64,000 nt of DNA from Flagellimonas zhangzhouensis (GTDB lineage Bacteria > Bacteroidota > Bacteroidia > Flavobacteriales > Flavobacteriaceae): positions 124,001-188,000 of the forward strand of contig NZ_FNKI01000001.1 of the NCBI RefSeq assembly GCF_900102925.1. The letters run 5' to 3'. Both the position numbers and the translations under genes were made by a program. Shown in pieces: positions 1 to 9,686 of the stretch (position 1 is the first letter of the stretch; each line of letters begins with the position of its first letter). The notes under the pieces were generated by a model. It saw nothing but the letters and a program-made list of their open reading frames with translations, had not been told where the DNA came from and made no database searches.

Positions 1-593
1 TTGAAATCATCCCGACCTTCATAATCCATCGTGTGGGTCATCCAGAGAAAATCGAACCACCGCCAATCACGATGTCTTACGGTTTGAAATGACCCATCCG
101 CAACCGAAACATAGGCTTTAATATTTTCTGGTGAATCGTAACTGATCACATAAGCAGGCAACTTCTTTTCGCGATACTCATGGTGTTTATCCGTTTCATC
201 GATAACCTCGACCCCTTTCACTTTTAATTCAGATGACATTTGACGTTCTGCAACGGCCAATGCTTCTTCCTCGGAAATCCCCGCTTTCAGCTTGCCATTT
301 TTGGCATCCACCAAATATTCATTATTGATCCAATAATAGGGTTTACCTGCAATCTCTTTTAAACTCAACGAACTGATTTTAACGGGCAAATCAACTTCTG
401 AAAATCCAATAAGTCCATCAAAAGCAGTGGGTTTATACTCCATATTTCTGAAATGATCTCCATGGATTTCATCAATATCCGTCCAACTGAAATAGAGACC
501 GCTTACCGTCCACATAATGAATTGAATTCCCAAAAATATACCCAAATACCTATGGGCCTTTCTAATTGTAACCGCTGTAGTTCGTTTTACCAT
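1..593 (-). CDS. PepSY-domain membrane protein, 3' end beyond window
   Basis: The reading frame opens with ATG at 593 (MVKRTTAVTIRKAHRYLGIF) and stays open to the window edge, about 197 codons. A short basic N-terminus is followed by one hydrophobic segment (about residues 12-36, with the RKAHRYLGIFLG and MWTVSGLYFSW stretches typical of PepSY-associated TM proteins). A periplasmic PepSY-like region follows (ISEEEALAVAERQM, then WIN-type strands). Such proteins are often linked to metal or redox transport and are common in flavobacterial copper clusters. The gene lies 7 bases downstream of copA on the same strand, so it is probably the next gene of that operon. The role is inferred from context; the family assignment is fairly sure and the C-terminus is unseen. 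Confidence 0.8.
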   Translation of the reverse strand, partial: MVKRTTAVTIRKAHRYLGIFLGIQFIMWTVSGLYFSWTDIDEIHGDHFRNMEYKPTAFDGLIGFSEVDLPVKISSLSLKEIAGKPYYWINNEYLVDAKNGKLKAGISEEEALAVAERQMSSELKVKGVEVIDETDKHHEYREKKLPAYVISYDSPENIKAYVSVADGSFQTVRHRDWRWFDFLWMTHTMDYEGRDDF

Positions 594-600
594 TTTGTTA

Positions 601-3099
601 TTAGTCGATTGATTTAGTTCGTAATCTTAATGCATTGGCGATAACAGACACCGAGCTAAAGCTCATGGCCAAAGCAGCGATCATTGGAGAAAGCAAGATC
701 CCAAGGAAAGGATAAAGCACCCCTGCTGCAACTGGCACCCCGATGGTGTTGTAGATCAATGCAAAAAATAGGTTTTGTTTTATGTTTTTCATGACGGCCT
801 CACTGAGGTTCCGTGCTTTTACAATGCCGTGCAAATCGCCTTTTACCAAGGTAATCATGGCACTTTCAATGGCCACATCGGTACCCGTTCCCATGGCTAT
901 ACCAAGGTCACTTTTGGCCAATGCAGGGGCATCGTTTATGCCATCTCCAGCCATGGCAACCACCTTACCTACACCTTGCAGCCGCTCCACTTCTTTCATT
1001 TTATCTTCAGGTAGTGTTTCGGCTTTAAAATCATCCATATGCAATTCGCTGGCAACAGCTTTTGCCGTAGTTGCGTTGTCGCCCGTAAGCATGATCACTG
1101 CAATGCCTTTATCCTGAATTGCCTTGATGGCTTTGGCACTTGTGGCTTTGATTTTATCCCCGATACTCACAAAAGCTTGACATTTACCATCAATGGCCAA
1201 ATAGGAAACCGTTTTTCCTTCTTCCTGTGCTTTTTTAACCTGATCTTTCATCGCATCGGAAATCTCAACATTGGCCTTTTCCATCAATTTGATATTCCCA
1301 AAATGAATTTTAGCACCTTTGATTTTCCCTTCAACACCCATCCCTGTAACCGCATTAAAAGAATCGGTTTTTAGGATTTTGATGTTGTTCTCTTTGCCAT
1401 ATTTCACGGTCGCCTGTGCCAAAGGGTGTTCACTATTGGCATTTACCGAAACCACATATTGCAATAAATCCGCTTCGGAATAGGTATCTAAAAATGCTTC
1501 CAATTTGGCAAAGGTTGGCTTTCCTTCGGTTATGGTTCCCGTTTTATCAATAATCAAGGTATCCACATCTGCCATTTTCTCCAAGGCCTCCGCATTTTTG
1601 ATAAGCACCCCATTTTGGGCACCTTTTCCAACTCCTACCATTACTGACATTGGAGTAGCAAGACCTAGAGCACAAGGACAAGCTATGATCAAAACTGCAA
1701 TAGCGTTGATCAAGGCATACACATATGTGGGCTGTGGTCCCCAAATGGCCCAAACGGCAAAGGTCAAAATGGAAACAATGACCACGGTCGGCACAAAATA
1801 GGCCGATACTTTATCCGCCAAATTTTGGATGGGAGCTCGGCTTCTACTAGCATCGTTCACCATTTTAATGATTTGGGAAAGCAAGGTATCACTGCCCACT
1901 TTTTCGGCCTTCATCAAAAAGGATTGGTTCCCATTAATGGTTCCGCTGCTCACTTTATCCTCTACCCCTTTTTCAACAGGAATGGGCTCACCTGTGATCA
2001 TGGATTCATCCACGGAAGTTTCCCCTTCGGTAATAACACCATCCACGGGAATTTTTTCTCCTGGTTTTACCCGTAAAACATCACCAAGCTCAATGTGGTC
2101 GATACTGACTTCAACTTCCTCCCCATTCACCACTTTAATGGCTTTGTTCGGTGCCAGTTTCAACAATTCCTTTACCGCATTGTTGGTTTTGCTATGTGCC
2201 CTTGCTTCCAATAACTGTCCTAAAAGCACCAAGGTGAGGATTACGGTTGCTGCTTCAAAATAAACATGTACCGCTCCTGTTTCACTTTTAAATTGGTCAG
2301 GAAAAAATCCTGGAAACAACAATCCAAGAACACTAAAAACAAAAGCCACCCCTGCACCAATACCAATTAAGGTAAACATGTTCAGGTTCCATGTTTTTAT
2401 GCTTCGGTATGCACGTTGAAAGAACATCCAAGTGGCATAAAAAACCACGGGAAGTGATAAGGCAAATTGCACCCAATTCCAGTATTGTGGCGCCATCAGT
2501 TCATACAGCGGGTTATTGGGAATCATTTCACTCATCGCAATCAAAAAGATGGGCAATGTAAAGCCTACAGCTATCCAAAACTTTTTGAGTAGTTTTTTAT
2601 AGGTCTTTTCCTCTGCACTGGCCTCGGGTTGCATGGGCACCAAATCCATTCCACATTTCGGACAGGAACCAGGACCATCTTCCACCACTTCGGGGTGCAT
2701 GGGACATGTCCATTTTTGTTTGGAATTGGAAGAAGTATTCTGCTCCTCAACCAAATCCATTCCACATACTGGGCAATCTCCAGGTTTGTCGTAGGTTTTA
2801 TCCCCTTCGCAATGCATCGGGCAATAAAAAGTTCCCGTTCCGTTTGTTGGAGCTTGTTTTTTTTCTTGCTTTGGTTCATGATGATGTCCAGGCATATGAA
2901 TGCTATAGCTACCACCATCTTCTTCCATTGCTTTTTGGAACTTTTCTATTGGAATGTGTTCCTCCATCTCGATCAAGGCTTCGGCTTTTTCCAAATTCAC
3001 TTCAACCGAGTTAACCCCATCCACTTTAGATAGGGTTTGCTCCACATGATTTCTACAACCATTGCAGCTCATTCCGTGTATGTGATAGGTATGTTTCAT
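601..3099 (-). CDS. copA: Copper-translocating P1B-type ATPase with HMA and two heavy-metal-binding domains
   Basis: An inner-membrane ATPase that exports Cu(I), 832 aa. In order: an N-terminal HMA domain with GMSCNGC (residues 9-15), a His-rich linker, two short zinc-ribbon-like heavy-metal-binding modules of the C-P-M-H...CPxCGMDLV type (about 92-118 and 131-157), and eight predicted membrane segments. The P-type core is complete: TGEP actuator loop, CPC ion-binding motif (residues 474-476), phosphorylated Asp518 in DKTGTIT, SEHP motif and [11 protein letters not shown] plus HMA points to Cu(I)/Ag(I) specificity. The gene lies downstream of an HMA-AraC regulator (67-base gap) and directly upstream of a PepSY gene. 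The start ATG at 3099 places the HMA domain right at the N-terminus. The assignment is firm; the choice of Cu over Ag rests on family knowledge. Confidence 0.95.
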   Translation of the reverse strand: MKHTYHIHGMSCNGCRNHVEQTLSKVDGVNSVEVNLEKAEALIEMEEHIPIEKFQKAMEEDGGSYSIHMPGHHHEPKQEKKQAPTNGTGTFYCPMHCEGDKTYDKPGDCPVCGMDLVEEQNTSSNSKQKWTCPMHPEVVEDGPGSCPKCGMDLVPMQPEASAEEKTYKKLLKKFWIAVGFTLPIFLIAMSEMIPNNPLYELMAPQYWNWVQFALSLPVVFYATWMFFQRAYRSIKTWNLNMFTLIGIGAGVAFVFSVLGLLFPGFFPDQFKSETGAVHVYFEAATVILTLVLLGQLLEARAHSKTNNAVKELLKLAPNKAIKVVNGEEVEVSIDHIELGDVLRVKPGEKIPVDGVITEGETSVDESMITGEPIPVEKGVEDKVSSGTINGNQSFLMKAEKVGSDTLLSQIIKMVNDASRSRAPIQNLADKVSAYFVPTVVIVSILTFAVWAIWGPQPTYVYALINAIAVLIIACPCALGLATPMSVMVGVGKGAQNGVLIKNAEALEKMADVDTLIIDKTGTITEGKPTFAKLEAFLDTYSEADLLQYVVSVNANSEHPLAQATVKYGKENNIKILKTDSFNAVTGMGVEGKIKGAKIHFGNIKLMEKANVEISDAMKDQVKKAQEEGKTVSYLAIDGKCQAFVSIGDKIKATSAKAIKAIQDKGIAVIMLTGDNATTAKAVASELHMDDFKAETLPEDKMKEVERLQGVGKVVAMAGDGINDAPALAKSDLGIAMGTGTDVAIESAMITLVKGDLHGIVKARNLSEAVMKNIKQNLFFALIYNTIGVPVAAGVLYPFLGILLSPMIAALAMSFSSVSVIANALRLRTKSID

Positions 3100-3166
3100 C
3101 TTGTTTGTTTTTTATTCAAAACTAGCTGAACACCAGTTGGAAGCTTTTTACAATTATGGGTGTTTT

Positions 3167-3718
3167 TTATACAATTTGATCCAAAGGCTTCCTATTCCAA
3201 TCTTTTAATTTTTTATAATCGCTCATAGACATGCCCGTTACGGTTTTAAACTGTTTGGCCAAATGACTACTGCTCTTATAATTTAGGTAGTATGCGATTT
3301 CTGAAAATGTTTTGGCTCCCATTTGAATCTCTTCTTTCACCCTCTCTATTTTTAATAGGATAAAGTATTTTTCTATGGTAAGCCCCTCCTTTATGCTGAA
3401 CATTTTGCTCAACACCGAATATTCTTTGTTCATTTTTTCAGAAAGGTATTTCGAGAGATTCTGATGGGTGTCGTTTTGCAAAGCATTGATCAGATGTTTT
3501 TTGATTTCAGCAATGTCACTGTTGTCCAAATCATCTATCAATTCAAAACCATTACTTGTCAGAATCTCCCGAATCCGTTCCATTTGTGTTTGCGCGTTGT
3601 CAGCAAACTGAATTTCGCCCAATTCCATTTGTACCACTTCGATACCAGCATGCCCAAACTCTTGATTTAGGACTGCTTTGCATCTATCGCAAACCATATT
3701 TTTTACTTTAATGCGCAT
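3167..3718 (-). CDS. AraC-family regulator with N-terminal HMA-like metal-sensing domain
   Basis: A 183-aa one-component regulator. I chose the ATG at 3718 (MRIKVKNMVC) rather than an upstream in-frame start, because the upstream 31 residues are low-quality and overlap the neighbouring lipoprotein gene. Residues 1-65 resemble an HMA fold (beta-strand, MVCDRCKAVL, helix, LGEIQF strand), with the CxxC of copper chaperones. Residues 85-180 are an AraC double helix-turn-helix (TIEKYFILLKIERVKEEI, FSEIAYYLNYKSSSHLAKQF, VTGMSMSDYK). Position between the copper lipoprotein and copA suggests it controls the cluster in response to Cu(I). The family is known in Bacteroidota copper loci; metal sensing by this protein is inference. 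Confidence 0.85.
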   Translation of the reverse strand: MRIKVKNMVCDRCKAVLNQEFGHAGIEVVQMELGEIQFADNAQTQMERIREILTSNGFELIDDLDNSDIAEIKKHLINALQNDTHQNLSKYLSEKMNKEYSVLSKMFSIKEGLTIEKYFILLKIERVKEEIQMGAKTFSEIAYYLNYKSSSHLAKQFKTVTGMSMSDYKKLKDWNRKPLDQIV

Positions 3719-3741
3719 CTTGGGTACAAATGAATTTTTAA

Positions 3742-4077
3742 TTAGTGTTGGTCGTGGCCTTCCATTTGAAAATCCTCGTTCAACACGTAGGCCATACCAC
3801 AAACTGGGCATTTACCCTCCTCATCACTTCCACTACCTTCGCAATGCATTGGGCAAACGTATTTAGAAGTATACTCTTTACCTTGCTTGTCGGCAGTTTC
3901 CATGCTGTCCATGTCATGTCCTTCATGGTCCATTTTATCCATATCGTGACCTTCATGATCCATGGTGGCCTCGGTAGAAGTTTCCTTCGCCTCCTCTGTT
4001 TTTCCCTTACAGGATACGGTAAGTACCAAAACTGAAGCGAATGCGATTCCGATAATTGTTCTGATGTTTGTTCTCAT
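3742..4077 (-). CDS. His/Met/Asp-rich heavy-metal-binding lipoprotein
   Basis: A 111-aa exported protein. A signal peptide ends in the lipobox LTVSC, so Cys23 is the likely acylated residue. A low-complexity linker contains two copies of the decapeptide MDHEGHDMDx, rich in His, Met and Asp. A heavy-metal-binding module follows (YVCPMHCEG...GKCPVCGMAYV), the same type as the two in CopA and as seen at the N-terminus of many CusB proteins. It probably buffers or delivers copper in the periplasm. It sits 15 bases downstream of the tolC-like gene and upstream of the regulator, on the same strand. It ends with a genuine stop after the metal module, so it is not an obvious CusB fragment. The function is inferred. 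Confidence 0.85.
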   Translation of the reverse strand: MRTNIRTIIGIAFASVLVLTVSCKGKTEEAKETSTEATMDHEGHDMDKMDHEGHDMDSMETADKQGKEYTSKYVCPMHCEGSGSDEEGKCPVCGMAYVLNEDFQMEGHDQH

Positions 4078-4092
4078 TTTGATAAAATTAAT

Positions 4093-5313
4093 TTACTTGT
4101 TTATTAAATAATTGATGATGGCAGATTGCAAATAATACAACTGCACTGACTGTATTTGATTGGTTTGAAATTTCAACTGTAACTCTTGAATATCTAGCAC
4201 GTCGTTAAAATTGATGGTGCCAGTTTCGTAGTTCTTGATCAGGATTTCTTCGGCATCCTTGGCCTGTTTTAAGTTTTTTTCTTGGGTCTGATGCGCTATT
4301 CGGGCCTGGTTCCGTTGCGAAATGGCATTGGCATAGGCATTTTCCAAAACGTTCAATCGCTCCTCTTTTTGCAGTTCAATCTCCTTTTGGCGAAGCTCGT
4401 TCTGCTTGGTGGTCGATTTAAATTTATTGTTGAAAATGGGAACAGAAAAAGTAACCATAGGCATCACTATATCCTTTCCGTTATCACTAAAGACCATATC
4501 ATCTCTTTCTGATACAGGAATATAATCCAATCCAATTCCAAAGCTTGGCGCATTTTCCTTTTGGTTGAGCAATTCCGATTGCGTAACCGACGCATACAAT
4601 TGATCGTATTTCAACAATTCGGGGTTTAGGCTCAAATCTTCCTTGTTTAGCATCGGGTCATCCGCTGGAATATCCATTTCATCCACCACCTCAACAGCAA
4701 TACTTTCATCACGGTTCAACAGATTATTGAACACCGCCTGCTCAGCCATGTAAGATTGCTCCAACACTTCTTTTTGTTGCTGTAATTCGTTTTGACGAAT
4801 TTGAAGTTTTAAAACATCCACAGCCGAAGCATTTCCAACCTCTACGGAAGTCAAAGCCAAAGTTTCGTAGGTTTTCAGCAATGCTATATTCTCTTGTAGC
4901 ACCTTTTGCTTGGCTTGAATTCCATATAAGTTATAATAAGATTGCGCGACGGACAACACCAACTTTCTTTTGGCAATCGAAATTTCTGCATATTCGGTCT
5001 CCGCCATGGCACTGGCATAATTTTCTCTTGTGGTGATGCTTCCAAACCAAGGCAACATTTGTGAAACTGAAAACTTAGCGCGCTGCGCCCCAGTTCTGGT
5101 TTCTGGTTCACTCACAAAATATCCTGCACCAAAAGTGGTATTGGGTAAGGTGTTTACTTCGTTCACCTTTTCCTTGGCAATGTTATAGCGCAAATCCAAA
5201 GCTTGAATCATGGGGCTGTTTAACTCGGCTTCTTGGAGATAACTTTCCAACGATTGAGCTTTTAGTCCGATTGCCACAAAAGCAAAAACTATGTAAATGA
5301 CTGTTTTTCTCAT
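4093..5313 (-). CDS. TolC-family outer-membrane efflux protein
   Basis: A 406-aa protein with signal peptide (MRKTVIYIVFAFVAIGLKAQ), then the two OEP repeats of the TolC fold: long amphipathic helices alternating with short strands, for example NSPMIQALDLRYNIAKEKV near residue 34 and the second repeat starting near NPELLKYDQLYASV. It would form the trimeric outer-membrane channel of a tripartite pump. It lies 12 bases after the CusA-type pump gene, so the two are almost certainly co-transcribed. It is somewhat shorter than E. coli CusC (about 450 aa) and has no lipobox Cys, so it is probably not acylated. The assignment to the family is firm; the pairing with this pump is from synteny. Confidence 0.9.
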   Translation of the reverse strand: MRKTVIYIVFAFVAIGLKAQSLESYLQEAELNSPMIQALDLRYNIAKEKVNEVNTLPNTTFGAGYFVSEPETRTGAQRAKFSVSQMLPWFGSITTRENYASAMAETEYAEISIAKRKLVLSVAQSYYNLYGIQAKQKVLQENIALLKTYETLALTSVEVGNASAVDVLKLQIRQNELQQQKEVLEQSYMAEQAVFNNLLNRDESIAVEVVDEMDIPADDPMLNKEDLSLNPELLKYDQLYASVTQSELLNQKENAPSFGIGLDYIPVSERDDMVFSDNGKDIVMPMVTFSVPIFNNKFKSTTKQNELRQKEIELQKEERLNVLENAYANAISQRNQARIAHQTQEKNLKQAKDAEEILIKNYETGTINFNDVLDIQELQLKFQTNQIQSVQLYYLQSAIINYLINK

Positions 5314-5325
5314 CGGTTTTGCATT

Positions 5326-8300
5326 TTAAGTTGCAATTCTCTTTTCATTTTTCACTTTTAATTCCGCTTTCCAACTGAACAACACAGGTACCACAAACAA
5401 TGTGATCAATGCGATCAGCATGCCCCCAAAACTTGGAATAGCCATGGGAATCATAATATCACTTCCCCTTCCTGTACTAGTTAAGACTGGTAATAGCGCC
5501 AAAATAGTGGTCGCGGTAGTCATCAAACAAGGTCTTATTCGTTTTTCGCCAGCTTCCAATACCGAAGCACGAATTCCCTTCTGGCTTTGTGGTTTGTTCT
5601 TATTAAAAGTTTGGGTTAGATACGTGGCCATTACCACTCCATCATCCGTAGCAATACCGAAAAGGGCGATAAATCCAACCCAAACGGCCACACTTAAGTT
5701 GATGTTATGCATTTGGAACAGGTCTCGCAGGTTTTCACCCATAAAACTAAAGTTCAAGAACCAATCCTGACCATAGAACCAAATCATTAAGAATCCACCA
5801 GCAAAAGCCACCATAATCCCAGAAAATACCATCAAAGATGTGGCCACCGACCTAAACTGGAAATACAAGATCAAAAAGATGATCAATAATGCCAATGGCA
5901 CGACTACCGACAAGGTCTTTTTGGCTCTTAATTGGTTTTCGTAGGTACCCGTAAACTGATAACTGATGCCTTTAGGCACTACCAATTCGCCACTTTCAAT
6001 TTTTTCTAAAATTTTGGCTTGGGCGTTTTCAACCACGTCTACTTCTGCAAAACCGTCGTGCTTATCAAAAAGCACGTAGCCCACCAAAAAAGTATCCTCA
6101 CTTTTTATGGCTTGTGGACCTTGCTCGTATCGAATGGTCACCAATTCACTTAAGGGAACAGGGCTTCCTTTTTGAACAGGAATATAAATATTTCCGATAT
6201 CGGTCGGATTTTCACGAAGCTCTCTCGGGTAACGAACCCGAACTCCATAGCGCTCCCGACCTTCCACAGTTTGGGTCAACGTCATCCCACCCAAGGCGAC
6301 TTCCAAAATTTGTTGCACATCTTCAATCACCAGACCGTAGCGAACCAATTTTTCACGGTCAATATCGATAAGGAGATACGGCTTTCCAACAATTCGGTCT
6401 GCAAAAACAGCTTCATCCTTAACCCCAGCTGCTTCCTTTAAAATAGGTTCCAGTTGAAGTCCAAAGTTTTCGATTTCCTTTAAGTCCTGACCTTTCACTT
6501 TAATACCCATGGGCGCTCGCATTCCTGTTTGAAGCATCACCAATCTGGTTTCGATGGGTTGCAGCTTTGGTGCAGAGGTAACACCTGGCAACTTGGTCAC
6601 CTTTACGATTTCATTCCAAATATCATCTGGTTTTTGAATCTCAGGACGCCAGTTTCGGAAATATTCGCCATCATTATCTGGAATCAAAAGATCTCTATCA
6701 ATTCGCAAAGGTTCGCTCACATGGTTTTTGGCATAGTTCCGCTCATTGCTTACTTCCAAATTTGGATTGGCAAGCACTTTTCCGTCACTCAATTCAAAAT
6801 AACCGTCAGCGTTCACCTTGAATCGCTGTGGATTTCCCGCTTCATTTTTTTGATACTCCGAACGATACTGAATAATGTTCTCGTACATGGAAAGCGGTGC
6901 AGGGTCCAAAGCTGATTCTGTTCGTCCAGCTTTACCAACCACAGTTTGAATCTCAGGAATGGTAGCCACAGCCATATCCAACTGCTGTACTACCCTTTTA
7001 TTTTCTTCCACTCCCGAATGCGGCAATGAAGTGGGCATCAACAAAAATGAACCTTCATTTAAGGATGGCATAAACTCCTGTCCTGTATTTCGCATGATCA
7101 AGAATCCGAAAACAACAATTACGGTCGGAATGGACAAAAACAACAATTTGTTTTCCAAGGCCCATGTCAAAATTCGACTGTAGTATTGTCTGAACAAGTA
7201 GAATACACCTAACAAAACACTACAAATCAATCCAACAAAAATGAGGTTGATGCCGATGCTGCGATCAAAGCCTAAAGGCCTCCAGTAAGTTGCCAACAAG
7301 AAAACAATGGTGGCAATACAGATGCCCACATTAAGCATTCCAGCTTGTTTGCCATCAATAACCGCTTTCAATTTGAGGATTCCAGCAGCTCCAAAGGCAA
7401 TCAAGGCCAATCCTAACCAATATCCAAATACGATTGCAATCAATCCTAGGGCAATCAATACGCCATTCCAAATGTATTTGAAAACTTGATTTGAACCTTT
7501 CTTTCTAAAAATGATGGCGGCAAAAGGTGGAATCAAAAACAGGGCTACGATAATGGATGCCGTCAATGCCATGGTTTTGGTAAAGGCCAAGGGCCTGAAG
7601 AGTTTTCCTTCGGCGCCCACCATGGTAAACACAGGAATAAAACTGATGATGGTCGTTAACACCGCGGTTAAAATAGCCCCTGAAACTTCAGCCGTGGCAT
7701 TGTAAACCACCTCATTTAAGGATAAGTTTTCGTTGTCCTCATCCATGTGACGGATAATATTTTCAGAGAGAATCACCCCTACATCGACCATGGTTCCAAT
7801 GGCAATGGCAATTCCTGAAAGTGCTACAATATTGGCATCTACCCCGAACATTTTCATCGCAATGAATACCATCAAAACAGCTACGGGCAATAAACCAGAA
7901 ATTAAAACGGAGGCCCTAAGGTTGAACACCATAACCACAATTACCAAAATGGTAATAAGGATTTCCAGCGTCAATGCTTCGTTGAGTGTGCCAAGGGTTT
8001 CTTGGATGAGTTCCGTTCTATCGTAAAAGGGAACAATGGTGAGTTGTGAAGTAGTACCATCTTTCAAAACTTTAGATGGAAGCCCAGCGCTCAATTCATT
8101 GATTTTTTCCTTAACATTATTAATGACCTCCAAAGGATTGGCACCGTATCGAGCGACAACCACCCCACCAGCGACTTCAGCACCTTCTTTGTCCAAAATT
8201 CCACGACGCACGGCAGGCCCCAAAGAAACACGGGCAACATCCTGAACACGAATGGAGGTATAATCTGTTGCTGTCACCACCGCATTTTTAATGTCATCCA

Positions 8301-9075
8301 AAGATTTGATGTACCCAAGCCCACGCACCAAATATTCCGCTTTATTGATTTCCAAGGTTTGTGCACCAATATCCCGATTGCTCTGCTTCACGGCCTTTAC
8401 CACTTGATCTAACCCAACATTGTACTGCTTCATCAGCTCGGGGTCTACATCAACCTGATATTCCTGAACAAATCCACCGATGGAAGCCACCTCGGAAACA
8501 CCTGCAGCGGAAGAAAGTGCATATTTTACATAGTAATCCTGTACGCTGCGCAGTTCCTGCAAATCCCAACCACCTGTTACATTGCCATCTTTATCTCGGC
8601 CTTCCAAAGTGTACCAAAAAATCTGACCCAAAGCAGTTGCATCTGGTCCCAAAGCTGGATTAACACCATCAGGCAATAAGTTGTTGGGGAGTGAATTGAG
8701 CTTTTCTAAAATTCGGCTGCGGCTCCAATAAAATTCCACATCTTCCTCAAAAATAATGTAGATACTCGAAAACCCAAACATGGAAGAACTTCGAATGGTT
8801 TTTACCCCTGGAATCCCCAATAAAGAAGTAGTTAAGGGATACGTAATCTGATCCTCGATATCCTGAGGGGAACGTCCAGGCCATTTGGTAAATACAATCT
8901 GTTGGTTCTCCCCGATATCGGGAATGGCATCCACAGCTACAGGATTGCTTGGTAAAATACCACCAGTATCCCAGTTAAAAGGTGTACTTATGATTCCCCA
9001 GGCCATAAAGACCAAGAGCATCAATACAGCAACTAATTTGTTTTCTATTAAAAATTTAATGCTTTTGTTCAGCAT
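5326..9075 (-). CDS. cusA: CusA/CzcA-family heavy-metal efflux RND permease
   Basis: An inner-membrane proton-driven metal exporter of the heavy-metal RND family, 1249 aa. Recognisable features are the first membrane helix, the AVDAIPDIGENQQIVFTKWPGRSP segment that marks HME-RND pumps (Q/P-rich, split here), the ALSGIAIAIGTMVDVGVILSEN helix with the conserved acidic residue, and the closing helices GIATDDGVVMATYL and RPCLMTTATTILALLPVL. The protein is about 200 residues longer than CusA/CzcA. The extra length lies in a hydrophobic block (about residues 535-650, several extra membrane segments) and a hydrophilic insert in the second periplasmic loop. Copper or silver specificity is inferred from neighbours. 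No periplasmic adaptor (CusB) gene is visible in the window. Confidence 0.93.
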   Translation of the reverse strand: MLNKSIKFLIENKLVAVLMLLVFMAWGIISTPFNWDTGGILPSNPVAVDAIPDIGENQQIVFTKWPGRSPQDIEDQITYPLTTSLLGIPGVKTIRSSSMFGFSSIYIIFEEDVEFYWSRSRILEKLNSLPNNLLPDGVNPALGPDATALGQIFWYTLEGRDKDGNVTGGWDLQELRSVQDYYVKYALSSAAGVSEVASIGGFVQEYQVDVDPELMKQYNVGLDQVVKAVKQSNRDIGAQTLEINKAEYLVRGLGYIKSLDDIKNAVVTATDYTSIRVQDVARVSLGPAVRRGILDKEGAEVAGGVVVARYGANPLEVINNVKEKINELSAGLPSKVLKDGTTSQLTIVPFYDRTELIQETLGTLNEALTLEILITILVIVVMVFNLRASVLISGLLPVAVLMVFIAMKMFGVDANIVALSGIAIAIGTMVDVGVILSENIIRHMDEDNENLSLNEVVYNATAEVSGAILTAVLTTIISFIPVFTMVGAEGKLFRPLAFTKTMALTASIIVALFLIPPFAAIIFRKKGSNQVFKYIWNGVLIALGLIAIVFGYWLGLALIAFGAAGILKLKAVIDGKQAGMLNVGICIATIVFLLATYWRPLGFDRSIGINLIFVGLICSVLLGVFYLFRQYYSRILTWALENKLLFLSIPTVIVVFGFLIMRNTGQEFMPSLNEGSFLLMPTSLPHSGVEENKRVVQQLDMAVATIPEIQTVVGKAGRTESALDPAPLSMYENIIQYRSEYQKNEAGNPQRFKVNADGYFELSDGKVLANPNLEVSNERNYAKNHVSEPLRIDRDLLIPDNDGEYFRNWRPEIQKPDDIWNEIVKVTKLPGVTSAPKLQPIETRLVMLQTGMRAPMGIKVKGQDLKEIENFGLQLEPILKEAAGVKDEAVFADRIVGKPYLLIDIDREKLVRYGLVIEDVQQILEVALGGMTLTQTVEGRERYGVRVRYPRELRENPTDIGNIYIPVQKGSPVPLSELVTIRYEQGPQAIKSEDTFLVGYVLFDKHDGFAEVDVVENAQAKILEKIESGELVVPKGISYQFTGTYENQLRAKKTLSVVVPLALLIIFLILYFQFRSVATSLMVFSGIMVAFAGGFLMIWFYGQDWFLNFSFMGENLRDLFQMHNINLSVAVWVGFIALFGIATDDGVVMATYLTQTFNKNKPQSQKGIRASVLEAGEKRIRPCLMTTATTILALLPVLTSTGRGSDIMIPMAIPSFGGMLIALITLFVVPVLFSWKAELKVKNEKRIAT

Positions 9076-9167
9076 AAAGGTTTGATTTAAACATTAGATT
9101 GACATTAAAAACACGCGTAAACGCATTTGCCCAACCATTTTGGTCGGGTACATTCAATCCATTTAAA

Positions 9168-9554
9168 TCAAATAAGGAAAGTCTGGTCAAGAACCTGTAC
9201 GTCCCGTATCAATGGTGGTGGGTTGTACTCGCTAAAAATGCTCGGTTCTTCAGCATCAATTTCGAAAAGTTGAAAATAGGTTTGGACGAAACTTACCAAG
9301 AAGACGTGTTGGTCCAAATCAAATTTTTCCAAAGAAATTTTTAGGTCATCTTGACCTTGAACAGTGAAAGATTCATCATCACAACAGGATTTTTCCATCT
9401 CCATATCCATTCCACATCCATCCGCATGAGAGAAAAGGGAAATATCCATCACTCGACCCATACAAATATGCTTGTCCACCGTCCAAGAAACCGTAGAGGC
9501 CAAGACCAAAAGGGCCATTAAAGAGGATAGTATTTGATGAAAAATCTGTTTCAT
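9168..9554 (-). CDS. HYC_CC_PP-type small exported protein
   Basis: A 128-aa protein with a hydrophobic signal segment (about residues 6-26) followed by the order of short motifs that defines this Bacteroidota family: KHICMG, DGCGMDMEMEKSCCDDES, and a C-terminal NPPPL. The Cys, Met and Asp richness suggests transition-metal binding in the periplasm. These genes usually open metal-efflux operons; here it is first in the order HYC-cusA-tolC-lipoprotein-regulator-copA, 92 bases before cusA. No biochemical role is established that I can cite. Start ATG at 9554 gives a clean signal peptide. Confidence 0.8.
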   Translation of the reverse strand: MKQIFHQILSSLMALLVLASTVSWTVDKHICMGRVMDISLFSHADGCGMDMEMEKSCCDDESFTVQGQDDLKISLEKFDLDQHVFLVSFVQTYFQLFEIDAEEPSIFSEYNPPPLIRDVQVLDQTFLI

Positions 9555-9639
9555 TCGACTACAAAACTACAAAATATTAACATTTATTGTTTTGCTTAAC
9601 AGAACTTTATCTGTTTTTGGCCTGTAAGCTTTCTTTTTG

Positions 9640-9672
9640 TTTGTCGTACAAATCCTCTATTCAATACATTTG
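9640..9672 (+). promoter_or_regulatory. Bacteroidota-type promoter of the GAF/fRMsr gene
   Basis: A -33 element TTTG (9640-9643) and a -7 element TACATTTG (9665-9672) are separated by 21 bases, matching the Bacteroidota housekeeping consensus TTTG-N19-21-TAnnTTTG. The coding start follows 14 bases after the -7 element, so the leader would be very short. Confidence 0.7.
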
Positions 9673-9686
9673 CAAAAAAATATCTC

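Noticed and set aside
3742..4077. Metal lipoprotein as truncated CusB
   Set aside because: It has its own signal peptide, complete metal module and natural stop; no adaptor-domain remnants follow in any frame.
9130..9152. CCCAACC/GGTCGGG hairpin between the HYC gene and cusA as terminator
   Set aside because: One mismatch in the stem and no T-run on the minus strand; it might be a weak attenuator but cannot be supported.
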